Both the position numbers and the translations under genes were made by a program. Source: Shewanella sp. AS1 (GTDB lineage: Bacteria > Pseudomonadota > Gammaproteobacteria > Enterobacterales > Shewanellaceae). Taken from it: a stretch of DNA of 64,000 nt. Under the pieces are notes generated by a model, which worked only from the letters and a program-made list of their open reading frames with translations, had not been told where the DNA came from and searched no databases. This document shows positions 50,360-58,692 of this stretch, one piece after another (position 1 is the stretch's first letter; each line of letters begins with the position of its first letter). The stretch lies in NCBI RefSeq assembly GCF_021412565.1, contig NZ_JAKCLJ010000012.1, positions 1 through 64,000 of the forward strand, read 5' to 3'.

Positions 50360-52426
50360 TTATTTCACGTCTTTACCTAGCACATAATGATCGAACCAGA
50401 GTTTATCCCAATCCATCTTGGCTTTCTTGTGCTGATACTTGCTCAGGCCATGGGCTTCACCCGGGTAGACCAGCAGTTCGACGGGAACATTAAGATAATG
50501 TTTCAGGGCGCGATATAGACCTTGAGCATGGCCTAAGGGGACGCGCTCATCTTTCTCACCTATGTGGATTAGCGTCGGAGTCTTAATTTTGTCGGCGTGA
50601 GTTAATGACGAGCCATGGGTGTAAGCATCGGCTTTCTCCCAAGGTTGCCCCTGCATAAAGTTAATCACATGGCCAGGGGTGTCTTCCAACATCCACTGCA
50701 GACGCTGATCGAATACACCAGCCCCTGAACTAGCGGCCTTAAAGCGTGTGGTCGTGCTGATTAAGGCATTGGTGAGATAACCCCCATTACTCCAGCCCAT
50801 GACTGCCATCTTGTCACCATCGACTATGCCCTGTTTGATGAGATGATCCACACCCGCGAGAATATCTTTGACTTCGATATCATGCTCGTGACCGACCAAA
50901 TCTGTCAGGAATTTATCGCCATAGCCGGTCGAACCTCGGTAGTTGGGGGATAACAGCGCCCAACCATCGGCGGCGAAAGTGGTGCGGCCGTAAGTTCTGT
51001 GTTGCAGCGCATAAGGGGTTGCAGCCGTTGGACCGCCGTGGATCTGCACCACTAACGGCAGGGGCGCATCGCCTTTCTTGTAGTCGGCTGGCAGCTCGAG
51101 AATACCTTCGACTTGTGTGCCGTCCGGGGCTCGCCATTTGACCACAGAGATCTGGGGTAAAATCCAGCTATCGACCTGGGGGTTAATGTTGCTAATGCGC
51201 TTGTATTTCGCCTTCTTGCTGGCGCCATCGGCGATAAATAGATCGCTAAAATGATCTAAGCCATTGTGACTGAATGCCAGCTTCTTACCGTCTTGATTGA
51301 AGCTGTAGCTGCCGATAACCAGATCGCCATCGACCACAGTGCGGGTATCGCCCTGTTTGTTGTCATCAACTTCGCTGCAGTAGAGTTTGACGCGGCCATG
51401 ATCGGCGCCGCGATAACAGATCTCATCGCTCTGAGCTCGCCAGTGGATGTCGCTCGCGTAGAGGGTAACATCGCCTTTAGGTTTGATCTCCAGCGCATCA
51501 CTTTGAGGCTGACTCGGATTGGCTACAAAGAGTTTGCCCGGATGGCCATCGAAATCGATTCGAAACGCCAGCTGGTTTGTACCACTCCAGTCTAACCCTA
51601 GCAGCCAACCGTAGGGTGAAGGCGCCTTATCGCGCCACTGGGTCGCTTTTAGCGTCTGGTTTTCACCTTTTTGCGTGTTATAGACTTCGATATCAGACCA
51701 GCCTTCAAGGTGGATGATTTCGTTGTCTTTTGTGGTGATACGGGCTATCTGGCTGGCATCTTTATTGACGCGAAACTCCCAGACTACCTTGTCGTCATCG
51801 AGCAGCAGATTTTGCTGATAATGATTCAGATCCAGTTTATACAAAGGGTTAGTGGTGACTTTGCCATGGGCATAGTTAGGCGTTGCGTGCTTGCTACGCA
51901 TCTCGCTCCAGAGATCGCTTTCTGTGGTAGTTTTATTGCCAAGGAAATAGAGGCTATTACCATCCTGACTCAGCTGAAACGCCTTGATCCCCTCAGCCTC
52001 TTTGGTGATGGCAACCACCTCGCCACCTTGTAATGCCAGCCTAAAAACCTGTGACTTGCCATTGTAGGGTGGCTTTTTATCTTCATTACTCTGCTTGCTG
52101 AGATAATAGATATATTGGCTGTCAGGACTCCACACTAGGCTGGATTCGCTCTCGTTGGTGAACGTCAGACGCTGTGTCTGACGGTTTTTAGTGTTGATCA
52201 GCCAGATATCTTTCTGCGCTTTGTCCAGGGCCTTGTCCCAGCGGGACTCTAACCAGATAGCCTGCTTACCATCTGGGCTGAGCTGCACATTACTCATGTT
52301 GGCTATAGTAAAGAAATCATCGGTAGTGATCTTATGTGTACGATCGATGGCTCCAGGCTGTCCTTGGGCGGCGAGAAGTCCGCCGGAAAATACCGCAAGT
52401 GCGGCAAATAGGTTTGCTCTGCCCAT
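50360..52426 (-). CDS. S9-family dipeptidyl/acylaminoacyl peptidase, secreted
   Basis: 688 residues from the ATG preceded by an agagga site. A seven-residue upstream extension (MQTEEDT) has no such site. The signal peptide is at about 1-21. A beta-propeller (LSPDGKQAIWLESRW, VWSPDSQYIYYLS, FSHNGLDHFS) precedes the alpha/beta hydrolase domain. The nucleophile is in GWSNGGYLTN (Ser near 543), with the Asp in GEKDERVP and the His in GEAHGLSK. It probably degrades oligopeptides in the periplasm. Confidence 0.9.
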   Translation of the reverse strand: MGRANLFAALAVFSGGLLAAQGQPGAIDRTHKITTDDFFTIANMSNVQLSPDGKQAIWLESRWDKALDKAQKDIWLINTKNRQTQRLTFTNESESSLVWSPDSQYIYYLSKQSNEDKKPPYNGKSQVFRLALQGGEVVAITKEAEGIKAFQLSQDGNSLYFLGNKTTTESDLWSEMRSKHATPNYAHGKVTTNPLYKLDLNHYQQNLLLDDDKVVWEFRVNKDASQIARITTKDNEIIHLEGWSDIEVYNTQKGENQTLKATQWRDKAPSPYGWLLGLDWSGTNQLAFRIDFDGHPGKLFVANPSQPQSDALEIKPKGDVTLYASDIHWRAQSDEICYRGADHGRVKLYCSEVDDNKQGDTRTVVDGDLVIGSYSFNQDGKKLAFSHNGLDHFSDLFIADGASKKAKYKRISNINPQVDSWILPQISVVKWRAPDGTQVEGILELPADYKKGDAPLPLVVQIHGGPTAATPYALQHRTYGRTTFAADGWALLSPNYRGSTGYGDKFLTDLVGHEHDIEVKDILAGVDHLIKQGIVDGDKMAVMGWSNGGYLTNALISTTTRFKAASSGAGVFDQRLQWMLEDTPGHVINFMQGQPWEKADAYTHGSSLTHADKIKTPTLIHIGEKDERVPLGHAQGLYRALKHYLNVPVELLVYPGEAHGLSKYQHKKAKMDWDKLWFDHYVLGKDVK

Positions 52427-52514
52427 TGTGTCCTCTTCAGTTTGCAATCGTGATGAAGTGTTGTTTTTATTGGTTGGCGATACCTTAACGCAAAAAGTGA
52501 AAGTCGGGAATCAA

Positions 52515-53393
52515 CTACTCTTTTTTCTTAGGTTGCATGAGATCTTTTAGGTAGGTTATCTCGTCAGCAGAGAGCAGCTCTTTGCTGGATTTTACTTTGG
52601 ATTGGATTTTCTGCCGTGACTGACTGCCCCTTAAATAGGCTGTGATGGTGATATGTTTTATACCGTAGATGGCTAGGCCATAGACAGTGACTAATAGGCC
52701 AAAGTTTGTGATGGCCTGAGCCGTCATACTAATACTGTCGCCGAGGTAGATGGGGAGAATCAACATAATAGTACGCAGTATGCCATTGATTAACATGGCC
52801 GATGTCAGCAGCATAAGCCATCTGAATTTTATCGCCTTAAGGCCGTTATGATGTGCTGGATTTATCAGTCCCTTAAACTGTTTTAAAAGGTTGAAAATTA
52901 ATAAAAAATAGATAGTTGCCTGTACGGCGAGTAGCAAGGGGATCAGGGCGCTAAACAGTATGTAATAGCCGGCATCCTCCTGACCATTGCTCTGGATATA
53001 GGCCCTAAAGTCACTGCTCAACAGGAAAGTACAGAGTATGACTAAGGCCAACAGCGCGGCAGGCAGGTAATGCCAAGAGTGGGATTTTTTTCCGCTTAGG
53101 TTGTGCAGCGAACGATAACAGTAAAGGTAGAGTAAGGGCGTTAACAGAAAGTAGGTCGGCGCCAAGCAAAACAGCAATGTTTGAATTGAGAAGGGGGCGT
53201 TGTGTTGGTTAATCAGAGCCGTTAGAAAGTAGATTGAAATCAGAATAAATATGGCACTCAACAGCTTATGGGTATTGTTGTGCTCTCGATAAAAGTAATT
53301 GATATAGGCGCCCAACCCTACACAATGCAGGCCACCAAGCAGGGATATCCACCAATACCCTTCGTAAAAAAAGCCACCGTAGGTTATATCCAT
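52515..53393 (-). CDS. Seven-helix membrane protein resembling the sensor half of AraC-type regulators
   Basis: 292 residues with about seven membrane helices (near 16-33, 42-60, 75-95, 107-127, 143-168, 193-213, 222-245), then a basic stretch and SADEITYLKDLMQPKKKE at the end. This layout resembles the membrane part of membrane-bound AraC-type regulators. There the linker just before the helix-turn-helix domain looks similar, but here the protein stops and no HTH is encoded after it. It is either a truncated regulator or a stand-alone sensor. Assignment is tentative. Confidence 0.55.
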   Translation of the reverse strand: MDITYGGFFYEGYWWISLLGGLHCVGLGAYINYFYREHNNTHKLLSAIFILISIYFLTALINQHNAPFSIQTLLFCLAPTYFLLTPLLYLYCYRSLHNLSGKKSHSWHYLPAALLALVILCTFLLSSDFRAYIQSNGQEDAGYYILFSALIPLLLAVQATIYFLLIFNLLKQFKGLINPAHHNGLKAIKFRWLMLLTSAMLINGILRTIMLILPIYLGDSISMTAQAITNFGLLVTVYGLAIYGIKHITITAYLRGSQSRQKIQSKVKSSKELLSADEITYLKDLMQPKKKE

Positions 53394-53507
53394 AATAAAC
53401 CATCATCAGAGCATCCATACTAAAGATGCTAGAAAACGGTTTTAATTTCAACAGTTAGTTGAATTATTAAGCGATATTAACGATCGCTAATATAATATCT
53501 CAACAGA

Positions 53508-53912
53508 TTAGTTTTTTGCCTTACTTTGCTCTTTAGCAAGTCTTATATGACGATTTGATACACCTGCTGGTGGTTTGCCCGGTACGGGAGCGCGTTCGGC
53601 AAGTAGATGGCGTATTGCCATGATGGGATGAGGCAGTAGCATGCGAGGCCCTGAAAAAATCATGATTTCACGCGCTTTAGCCTTAAGCTCCGGTTTATAG
53701 CAGTGAACAGGACACTTGTTGCAAGTGGGTTTCTGTTGGCCATAGGGGCAACGATCGAGTCGGGTGTGGGCATATTCGAGAAAGGCCTGACACTCATCGC
53801 ACAGTGTAGTTTTACTTTTAGTATGGGAGTGCGCTTTACAATAGATCTCCACCATAGCTTTTATGGTTTGAAATTCACGTAAAAGTTTACCGTCGAGTAA
53901 TTGTGTTGTCAT
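53508..53912 (-). CDS. ygbA: YgbA family (nitrous-oxide-stimulated promoter) protein
   Basis: 134 residues from the ATG giving MTTQLLDGKLLREF; a longer upstream frame has no family-like sequence. Cys-rich core: CDECQAFLEYAHTRLDRCPYGQQ, then CNKCPVHCYKPELKAKAREIM and GPRMLLPHPIMAIRHLL, which match E. coli YgbA. The cysteines suggest a metal or iron-sulphur site. In E. coli the gene is NsrR-controlled and helps recovery after nitric oxide. An inverted repeat lies about 75-100 bases upstream. Confidence 0.85.
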   Translation of the reverse strand: MTTQLLDGKLLREFQTIKAMVEIYCKAHSHTKSKTTLCDECQAFLEYAHTRLDRCPYGQQKPTCNKCPVHCYKPELKAKAREIMIFSGPRMLLPHPIMAIRHLLAERAPVPGKPPAGVSNRHIRLAKEQSKAKN

Positions 53913-53984
53913 GACTAAACCTGAGTGTTTTACTGGGTTATATCTGAGGTTAACTCGCTTGATTAGTGAATACAAAAGCAGCGA

Positions 53985-54014
53985 ACTATTTTATGAAGAT
54001 GCGCACAAAATAGT
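53985..54014. promoter_or_regulatory. Inverted repeat upstream of ygbA
   Basis: Perfect 8-base arms actatttt / aaaatagt, 14 bases apart, with aagatgc in the spacer, which resembles half of an NsrR site. It lies between ygbA (leftward) and an unnamed membrane-anchored protein (rightward), and could control either. Confidence 0.45.
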
Positions 54015-54215
54015 GTTTTAAATGGTCGGGTTTTTTCTGTTAATCGCAACTTTGTAACGACAAGATATGATGTTTTTAACAAAAGTGGGTTAATTTTTAG
54101 CTCATTTTTTGATACCCGAGTAAAAAAGAGGTATAAACAATTGATTTATATTAATAGCTCCAGCTAACAGAAGGTAAAATGGGCTTAGCTTCTGGGGGCG
54201 TTCAATCAACGGTGG

Positions 54216-54911
54216 ATGATGATGAAATATATAGCCATTATTTTACTAATAGTTGTTGGGGTGTATTTGTACAAGCGGGCGCAGCGTTTGGCTAAAGAGG
54301 AGCAACGTCAGGCGCAGCGGGCGGCTGAAAAGTTAGTGCCACTCGAAGATGAAGTCGTAAGCTCGACTAAGACTCAGAGCGAGTCCTTAGCTGAGCCTGA
54401 AGCGCCAGTGCCAGTTAGGCCCATATCGATTGGGCCAGATGCTGAGATAGAGCAAGAGGCTGAGATTGAGTCTGAGATCGAATCGACGCCAGTCGTTGCT
54501 AGCGTATCTGAGTCGAGTGAGTCGGCAATGGATGAATCCTGGGCTAACGATAAACTCGCCAGCGCATTGATCGAGTATCGTAATGCCGCCACAGCAGAGG
54601 AGAAACATGCAGGGCTACTACAGGCTATAGGCGAGTGTTATAAACAGCGTAAAGAGCAATCTTATTGCGAATATGGTGCTGGGCTGGCGGCCGATTATCA
54701 GGCAGTATTTGCCCAGTTACCTTCACCGGCAAACGAAAAAGGCACAGCCTTTATGCAGTTGGCCACCTTGCTCAATGACAGTGGTCAGTTTGATGGCGCG
54801 ATAAAAGTGTGTCAGACGGCCATGGGATATGGGCTGACAGATGGCACGGTCACAGGCTTTGAGGGGCGAATTGCCCGCATCGAAAAGGCCAAGCAGAAAG
54901 TGGCAAAGTAA
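54216..54911 (+). CDS. Membrane-anchored protein with helical-repeat C-terminus
   Basis: 231 residues. An N-terminal membrane helix (about 4-19) is followed by a basic coiled segment (KRAQRLAKEEQRQAQRAAEKL), an acidic Glu/Ser-rich linker (about 45-105), and an alpha-helical domain (about 110-231) that looks like tetratricopeptide-type repeats (ALIEYRNAATAEEKHAGLLQAIGECY). The start could be any of three consecutive ATGs. No family recognised. A terminator follows. Confidence 0.7.
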   Translation: MMMKYIAIILLIVVGVYLYKRAQRLAKEEQRQAQRAAEKLVPLEDEVVSSTKTQSESLAEPEAPVPVRPISIGPDAEIEQEAEIESEIESTPVVASVSESSESAMDESWANDKLASALIEYRNAATAEEKHAGLLQAIGECYKQRKEQSYCEYGAGLAADYQAVFAQLPSPANEKGTAFMQLATLLNDSGQFDGAIKVCQTAMGYGLTDGTVTGFEGRIARIEKAKQKVAK

Positions 54912-54956
54912 TGACTGCAAGCTGATTAGAAGCTGTGTAGAATGGTGATTATGATT

Positions 54957-54983
54957 AAAGGCGAACTTCAGTTCGCCTTTTTT
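54957..54983 (+). terminator. Terminator
   Basis: Stem aaaggcgaac / gttcgccttt with a tetraloop and a T run, 45 bases after the preceding stop. Confidence 0.92.
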
Positions 54984-54984
54984 A

Positions 54985-55265
54985 TGTCGGGAACATTTAT
55001 GCAGACGAGCAGGGATGATCACGAGTCTGCTTTATGTCGGGAACATTTATGCCTGTTTGCCAGGGACGGAACAAATAGGCGTTGTGTCGTGAACATTTAT
55101 GTCAACTTGCCAGGGACGGAACAAATAGGCGTTGTGTCGTGAACATTTATGTTAACTTGCCAGGGACGGAACAAATAGGCGTTGTGTCGGGAACATTTAT
55201 GTCAACTTGCCAGGGATGGGAACAAGTTGGCGTTGTGTCGTGAACATGTATGGCAATTTGCCTCC
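54985..55265 (+). repeat. 50-bp tandem repeat array, about six units
   Basis: The element gaacatttatg recurs at 54991, 55041, 55091, 55141, 55191 and (as gaacatgtatg) 55242, so the period is 50 bases with one 51-base unit. The middle units are nearly identical and the outer ones diverged. Units 3 to 5 contain caacttgcc and ggcgttg, able to form a hairpin. There are no unique spacers, so it is not a CRISPR array. It lies just before a lipoprotein gene. Confidence 0.92.
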
Positions 55266-55305
55266 AGGTCAATAAGACAAGCTTGCCGGTTCGATAGGAG
55301 ATAAG

Positions 55306-55614
55306 ATGCAGCAGCGATTATTAATCAGCCTGGCTTTGGGTCTAGGTTTTAGTCTGTTTGGGCTAGTAGCCTGTACTCAGGTGCCGCAATGGACCCTGTT
55401 CTACTATGAAGATCAAGCGACTATACCCCAAGGGCCTTTAGTGCCCCATATCACGGGTTATTATCAAGAACTCGACCAATGTCTGGCTAAAGGAGCAGGT
55501 ATGGTGAAGTTAAGTGAGTCGGGCAAGGGCAGTTATCAGTGTGGTTTTCAGTGTCAGGATGATAAGCAGGGTGATGTGCAGTGTGTCCGCTTTGAACTGG
55601 AGAAAGCATTATGA
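55306..55614 (+). CDS. Small lipoprotein of unknown function
   Basis: 102 residues with a hydrophobic start and lipobox LVAC (Cys near 23). The mature part has three to five further cysteines (QCLAKG, YQCGFQCQDD, VQCVRF), suggesting disulphides in the periplasm. No family recognised. Its stop overlaps the start of the following gene by 4 bases, so the two are coupled. The 50-bp repeat array ends about 40 bases upstream, in its likely promoter zone. Confidence 0.7.
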   Translation: MQQRLLISLALGLGFSLFGLVACTQVPQWTLFYYEDQATIPQGPLVPHITGYYQELDQCLAKGAGMVKLSESGKGSYQCGFQCQDDKQGDVQCVRFELEKAL

Positions 55615-55892
55615 AGTACACTCTGGACAGAGAAGCAAAAGCCTTAAGTATCAGCGGCGATATTGATTTCGATAACTTTACGCAGTTTGCCGAGCCGCTT
55701 ATTCAGGGGCTGGATTGCCGGATAATAGAACGTCATTGGGGCGCCGACAGACATCAGTGGTTGCTGGACTTTGAGGGAACCCTGCTGCAGCTAAACTATG
55801 AATTTTACGGCAATAGCTGCTGGTTATCTGTCGAGCGGGATGACGAGTTTGAAGTGCTCGAGTATCTGGCTTGTCTGTTAACGCTAAAATAA
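55611..55892 (+). CDS. DUF3630-like small protein
   Basis: 93 residues, acidic, without signal or membrane helix. HWGADRHQWLLDFEGTLLQLNYEFYGNSCWLSVE (about 42-75) suggests a small beta-rich domain. From memory it resembles DUF3630 of Shewanella relatives, but the match is uncertain. It is coupled to the lipoprotein gene upstream and is followed 39 bases later by srkA. Confidence 0.6.
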   Translation: MKYTLDREAKALSISGDIDFDNFTQFAEPLIQGLDCRIIERHWGADRHQWLLDFEGTLLQLNYEFYGNSCWLSVERDDEFEVLEYLACLLTLK

Positions 55893-55931
55893 CCCGATAG
55901 GCTTTATCAGCCATTGTGTGAGACAAATTGA

Positions 55932-56936
55932 ATGCATGATCAACATATGGACGCTGGATTTCATTATCAGGCGTTGACACCGGATCTTATCCTTGATGCC
56001 ATCGAGTCTCTGGCTATCTATCCCGAAACCGGACTCCTGGCATTAAACAGTTATGAAAACCGGGTATATCAGTTTCGTGACGACAACAAACGCCGTTATG
56101 TGGTGAAATTTTATCGACCCGAGCGCTGGAGCGATGAGCAGATCCTAGAGGAGCATAGCTTCGCCGCTGAGCTTAGCGAGCAGGAGATCCCAGTTGCTAC
56201 TCCTCTCATTGTCGATGGCCGCTCGCTCCATGAATATCAGGGGTACCGTTTTACCCTGTTTCCCTCTATGGGGGGGAGGCCGTTTGAGGTGGATAATCTG
56301 GATCACCTTGAAGAGGTCGGCCATTTTATCGGCCGTATCCACCAGTGCGCCCAGGCTAAACCCTTTCATCACCGCGAGGCTTTAACACCTGAACGTTTGG
56401 GGGATGAGTCTCTGTTGTGGCTGCAGCAGTCTGGTCATGTGCCGGTCGGTCTGGAGACTGCCTATTTTACTGTGGTAGAGCAAGTGCTGACTAAGACTAA
56501 ACAGCTGTTCTCTGAAGTCGATGCCCCCCATATTCGCCTGCATGGCGATCTGCATCCCAGCAATATACTTTGGACACCCGATGGTCCGGGATTTGTGGAT
56601 CTCGACGATGCCAAGATGGGACCGGCTATTCAGGATATCTGGATGATGCTGGCAGGGGATCGCTCACAACAGACCTTGCAACTTGAGGTGATACTGGAAG
56701 CCTACGAAGAGTTTTGTGATTTCGACAAGCGGCAACTCAAGCTGATTGAGCCGCTGCGTTCATTGCGTATGTTGCACTACAGCGCCTGGCTGAGTCGTCG
56801 CTGGGGCGATCCTGCCTTTCCTATGCATTTCCCCTGGTTTGGAGAGTCCAAGTATTGGGAGCAACAGATATTGGCCTTTAAGGAGCAGCTGGCGGCATTG
56901 GATGAACCACCTTTGAGTCTGTTGCCACAACACTGA
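55932..56936 (+). CDS. srkA: Stress response kinase A (YihE/RdoA)
   Basis: 334 residues, aminoglycoside-phosphotransferase/choline-kinase fold. ENRVYQFRDDNKRRYVVKFYRPERW near 37-61 carries the ATP-binding Lys, the catalytic loop is LHGDLHPSNILW near 203, and the metal site is GFVDLDDAKMGP near 219. In E. coli it phosphorylates Ser/Thr and opposes toxin-driven death under stress. It precedes dsbA, as in E. coli. A second ATG five codons in is also possible as start. Confidence 0.93.
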   Translation: MHDQHMDAGFHYQALTPDLILDAIESLAIYPETGLLALNSYENRVYQFRDDNKRRYVVKFYRPERWSDEQILEEHSFAAELSEQEIPVATPLIVDGRSLHEYQGYRFTLFPSMGGRPFEVDNLDHLEEVGHFIGRIHQCAQAKPFHHREALTPERLGDESLLWLQQSGHVPVGLETAYFTVVEQVLTKTKQLFSEVDAPHIRLHGDLHPSNILWTPDGPGFVDLDDAKMGPAIQDIWMMLAGDRSQQTLQLEVILEAYEEFCDFDKRQLKLIEPLRSLRMLHYSAWLSRRWGDPAFPMHFPWFGESKYWEQQILAFKEQLAALDEPPLSLLPQH

Positions 56937-57079
56937 AAATCGAGCGGTTTTGGGATTAATTAGACAAGTGGGCAAGATAAAATGAACTAATCTCCTTGAG
57001 GTCGACTCCAAAGCACATTATGTTATGGTCAATTTTTTATTCGGTACAAGTACCCTGGAAATACTCATAAGGAATCAAC

Positions 57080-57691
57080 ATGAGAAAAGCATTACTGATC
57101 ACACTGGCCTTGTTTATGGCTCCTATGGCTGCATTTGCCGCCCAGTTTGAAGAGGGCGTGAATTACACTGTCATTAATTCTGGCCCAGCAACCGCTAAGC
57201 CTGAAGTGGCTGAGTTTTTCTCTTTCTACTGCCCACACTGTTATAACTTCGCCAAGCATCAGCTGCCAATCATCAAGTCTAAACTGCCTCAGGGTGTTGA
57301 ATTCAAACAGCATCATGTCGAGTTTATTGGCCGTGAAATGGGTGTCGAGATGTCTCGCGCCTTTGCTGTGGCCCATCAGTTAAATGTTGAAGCGAAAGTG
57401 GAAGCGGCCCTGTTTGCAGCAATCCATGATAAGAAACAGCGTTTCGTAAGCCGTGATGATATCCGTCAGGTGTTTATCGCCAATGGCGTTAGTGGCAAAG
57501 AGTTCGATTCGGCGGCCAGCTCATTTATGGTGAGTGCCCAGATGGCACAGATGAAGCGTGCAACTGAGAATGCCAAGATCCAGGGCGTTCCTGCGCTAGT
57601 GGTGAATGGTAAGTACCGTATTGAGATGAGTTCACTGAAGTCTATGGATGAGCTGATGCAGTTAACTAACTACCTTACCCAGTTAAAATAA
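57080..57691 (+). CDS. dsbA: Thiol:disulphide oxidoreductase DsbA
   Basis: Periplasmic oxidant that makes disulphide bonds in secreted proteins. The precursor has 203 residues with a signal peptide (cleavage after AFA near 20), active site C51-P-H-C54 in FYCPHCYNF, a helical insert, and the cis-Pro loop GVPALVVNGKYRI near 173. It follows srkA by 143 bases, the usual pair. A strong terminator follows. Confidence 0.97.
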   Translation: MRKALLITLALFMAPMAAFAAQFEEGVNYTVINSGPATAKPEVAEFFSFYCPHCYNFAKHQLPIIKSKLPQGVEFKQHHVEFIGREMGVEMSRAFAVAHQLNVEAKVEAALFAAIHDKKQRFVSRDDIRQVFIANGVSGKEFDSAASSFMVSAQMAQMKRATENAKIQGVPALVVNGKYRIEMSSLKSMDELMQLTNYLTQLK

Positions 57692-57737
57692 TCTTTATTT
57701 CTCGCCTAAGTCACTGAATTTGTGGCGATGAAATCAT

Positions 57738-57773
57738 AAAAATCCGATGAGCCTGACTCATCGGATTTTTTTT
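57738..57773 (+). terminator. Terminator after dsbA
   Basis: Stem aaaaatccgatga / tcatcggattttt with a seven-base loop and a T run. Confidence 0.92.
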
Positions 57774-57958
57774 ATGTTAGTAATAGGTTAAATTGTGCCC
57801 GTGTTCGGTTGGTCACTTGCCAGATGTGAGATGAAAATTTGTTCATCAGATGAAATTAAGTCGGCATTCGTCGGGTCGAATCTAACAATAAAAAGAATTG
57901 GCAATAAAAAGAATCAACAATAAAAAATAACAAGCAGGTCGTTTACGAGGAGGTCTAA

Positions 57959-58174
57959 ATGAGAGTTTTTCCTGTCTACGCACCAAAACTCATTGTGAAA
58001 CATGCGCGTATTTTTGTATCTGGGGCGATTTGGGTAAAAGAGTTGGGTCGATTGGAGTTTAATAACGGGCGATTTTTGTTGCCGAAACAGCCTCAGCCTG
58101 AGGTGAAGCAGGCGGTGATCGAATTAAATCAGTTGATCCAGACCCAGCACAGTAATGAAGCGAAGACGGCTTAA
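57959..58174 (+). CDS. ytfK: YtfK family (DUF1107) protein
   Basis: 71 residues. MRVFPVYAPKLIVKHARIF, then IWVKELGRLEFNNGRFLLPK, parallel E. coli YtfK (Y-x-P-x-x-V-x-K, G-x-hydrophobic-x-K-x-x-G, EF-x-x-G, LPK). In E. coli YtfK binds SpoT and promotes (p)ppGpp accumulation during phosphate or fatty-acid starvation. A near-perfect ribosome-binding site (aggaggt) sits 4 bases before the ATG, so expression may be high. It is convergent with zapB. Confidence 0.82.
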   Translation: MRVFPVYAPKLIVKHARIFVSGAIWVKELGRLEFNNGRFLLPKQPQPEVKQAVIELNQLIQTQHSNEAKTA

Positions 58175-58185
58175 ATCTTCGCTTC
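58157..58185. terminator. Hairpin between ytfK and zapB
   Basis: Perfect 10-base arms gaagcgaaga / tcttcgcttc enclosing the ytfK stop codon. There is no long T run, so it may be a shared weak terminator or a 3'-end stabiliser for the convergent genes. Confidence 0.6.
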
Positions 58186-58196
58186 GGTCACTCTCT

Positions 58197-58403
58197 TTAT
58201 TCACTTACTTCATCGTTGAGTAAGCCAACCAGTCCGGTGATTTTTTCGTTCCAAGAATGAAGATCCTGGCTAAGTTGTTGGTTGGTTTCAGTAAGATTTT
58301 GGTTCTTTTGCTTCTCTTCTTCGAGCTCCATTTTAAGTAGCTCAATCGTTTCGAGTGCGGCTTGGATTTTTGTTTCCAGCTTGGACAGTAGTTCAAGGCT
58401 CAT
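58197..58403 (-). CDS. zapB: Cell division protein ZapB
   Basis: 68 residues that are coiled coil almost throughout. [29 protein letters not shown] at the start matches the MSLE-x-x-x-KLE-x-K pattern of ZapB, and [13 protein letters not shown] near the end matches its C-terminal segment. ZapB bridges FtsZ-bound ZapA to the chromosome terminus through MatP in E. coli. It is slightly shorter than the E. coli protein (81). Confidence 0.88.
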   Translation of the reverse strand: MSLELLSKLETKIQAALETIELLKMELEEEKQKNQNLTETNQQLSQDLHSWNEKITGLVGLLNDEVSE

Positions 58404-58692
58404 CGGAAGTCCTAATAGTTTCTGGATGGGGATCTGATTCTATCAGCGCCTGTATCTTAGTAAACAGCCCATCTGTGCTAAGTGAATAAAAAAACAGCGA
58501 TAGTGTGATTAATCTTTATTTATCTTGTTCCGCTCCCTTTTTTTGCTTTGTTATCCCAAGCCCTGCTGTTCATAAAACTGTACTTATTTTTGATAAAGAA
58601 TTTGCCTCTCATGTCTTAGCTAAGCCCCATTGTGCTTGACTTTATAACGGGGCATTCATAGTCTGCATATTCAGCAATCGAGGTGGAATACA

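Noticed and set aside
54985..55265. Possible CRISPR array
   Set aside because: The repeats are contiguous, with no unique spacers between identical units and no cas genes; it is a plain tandem repeat.
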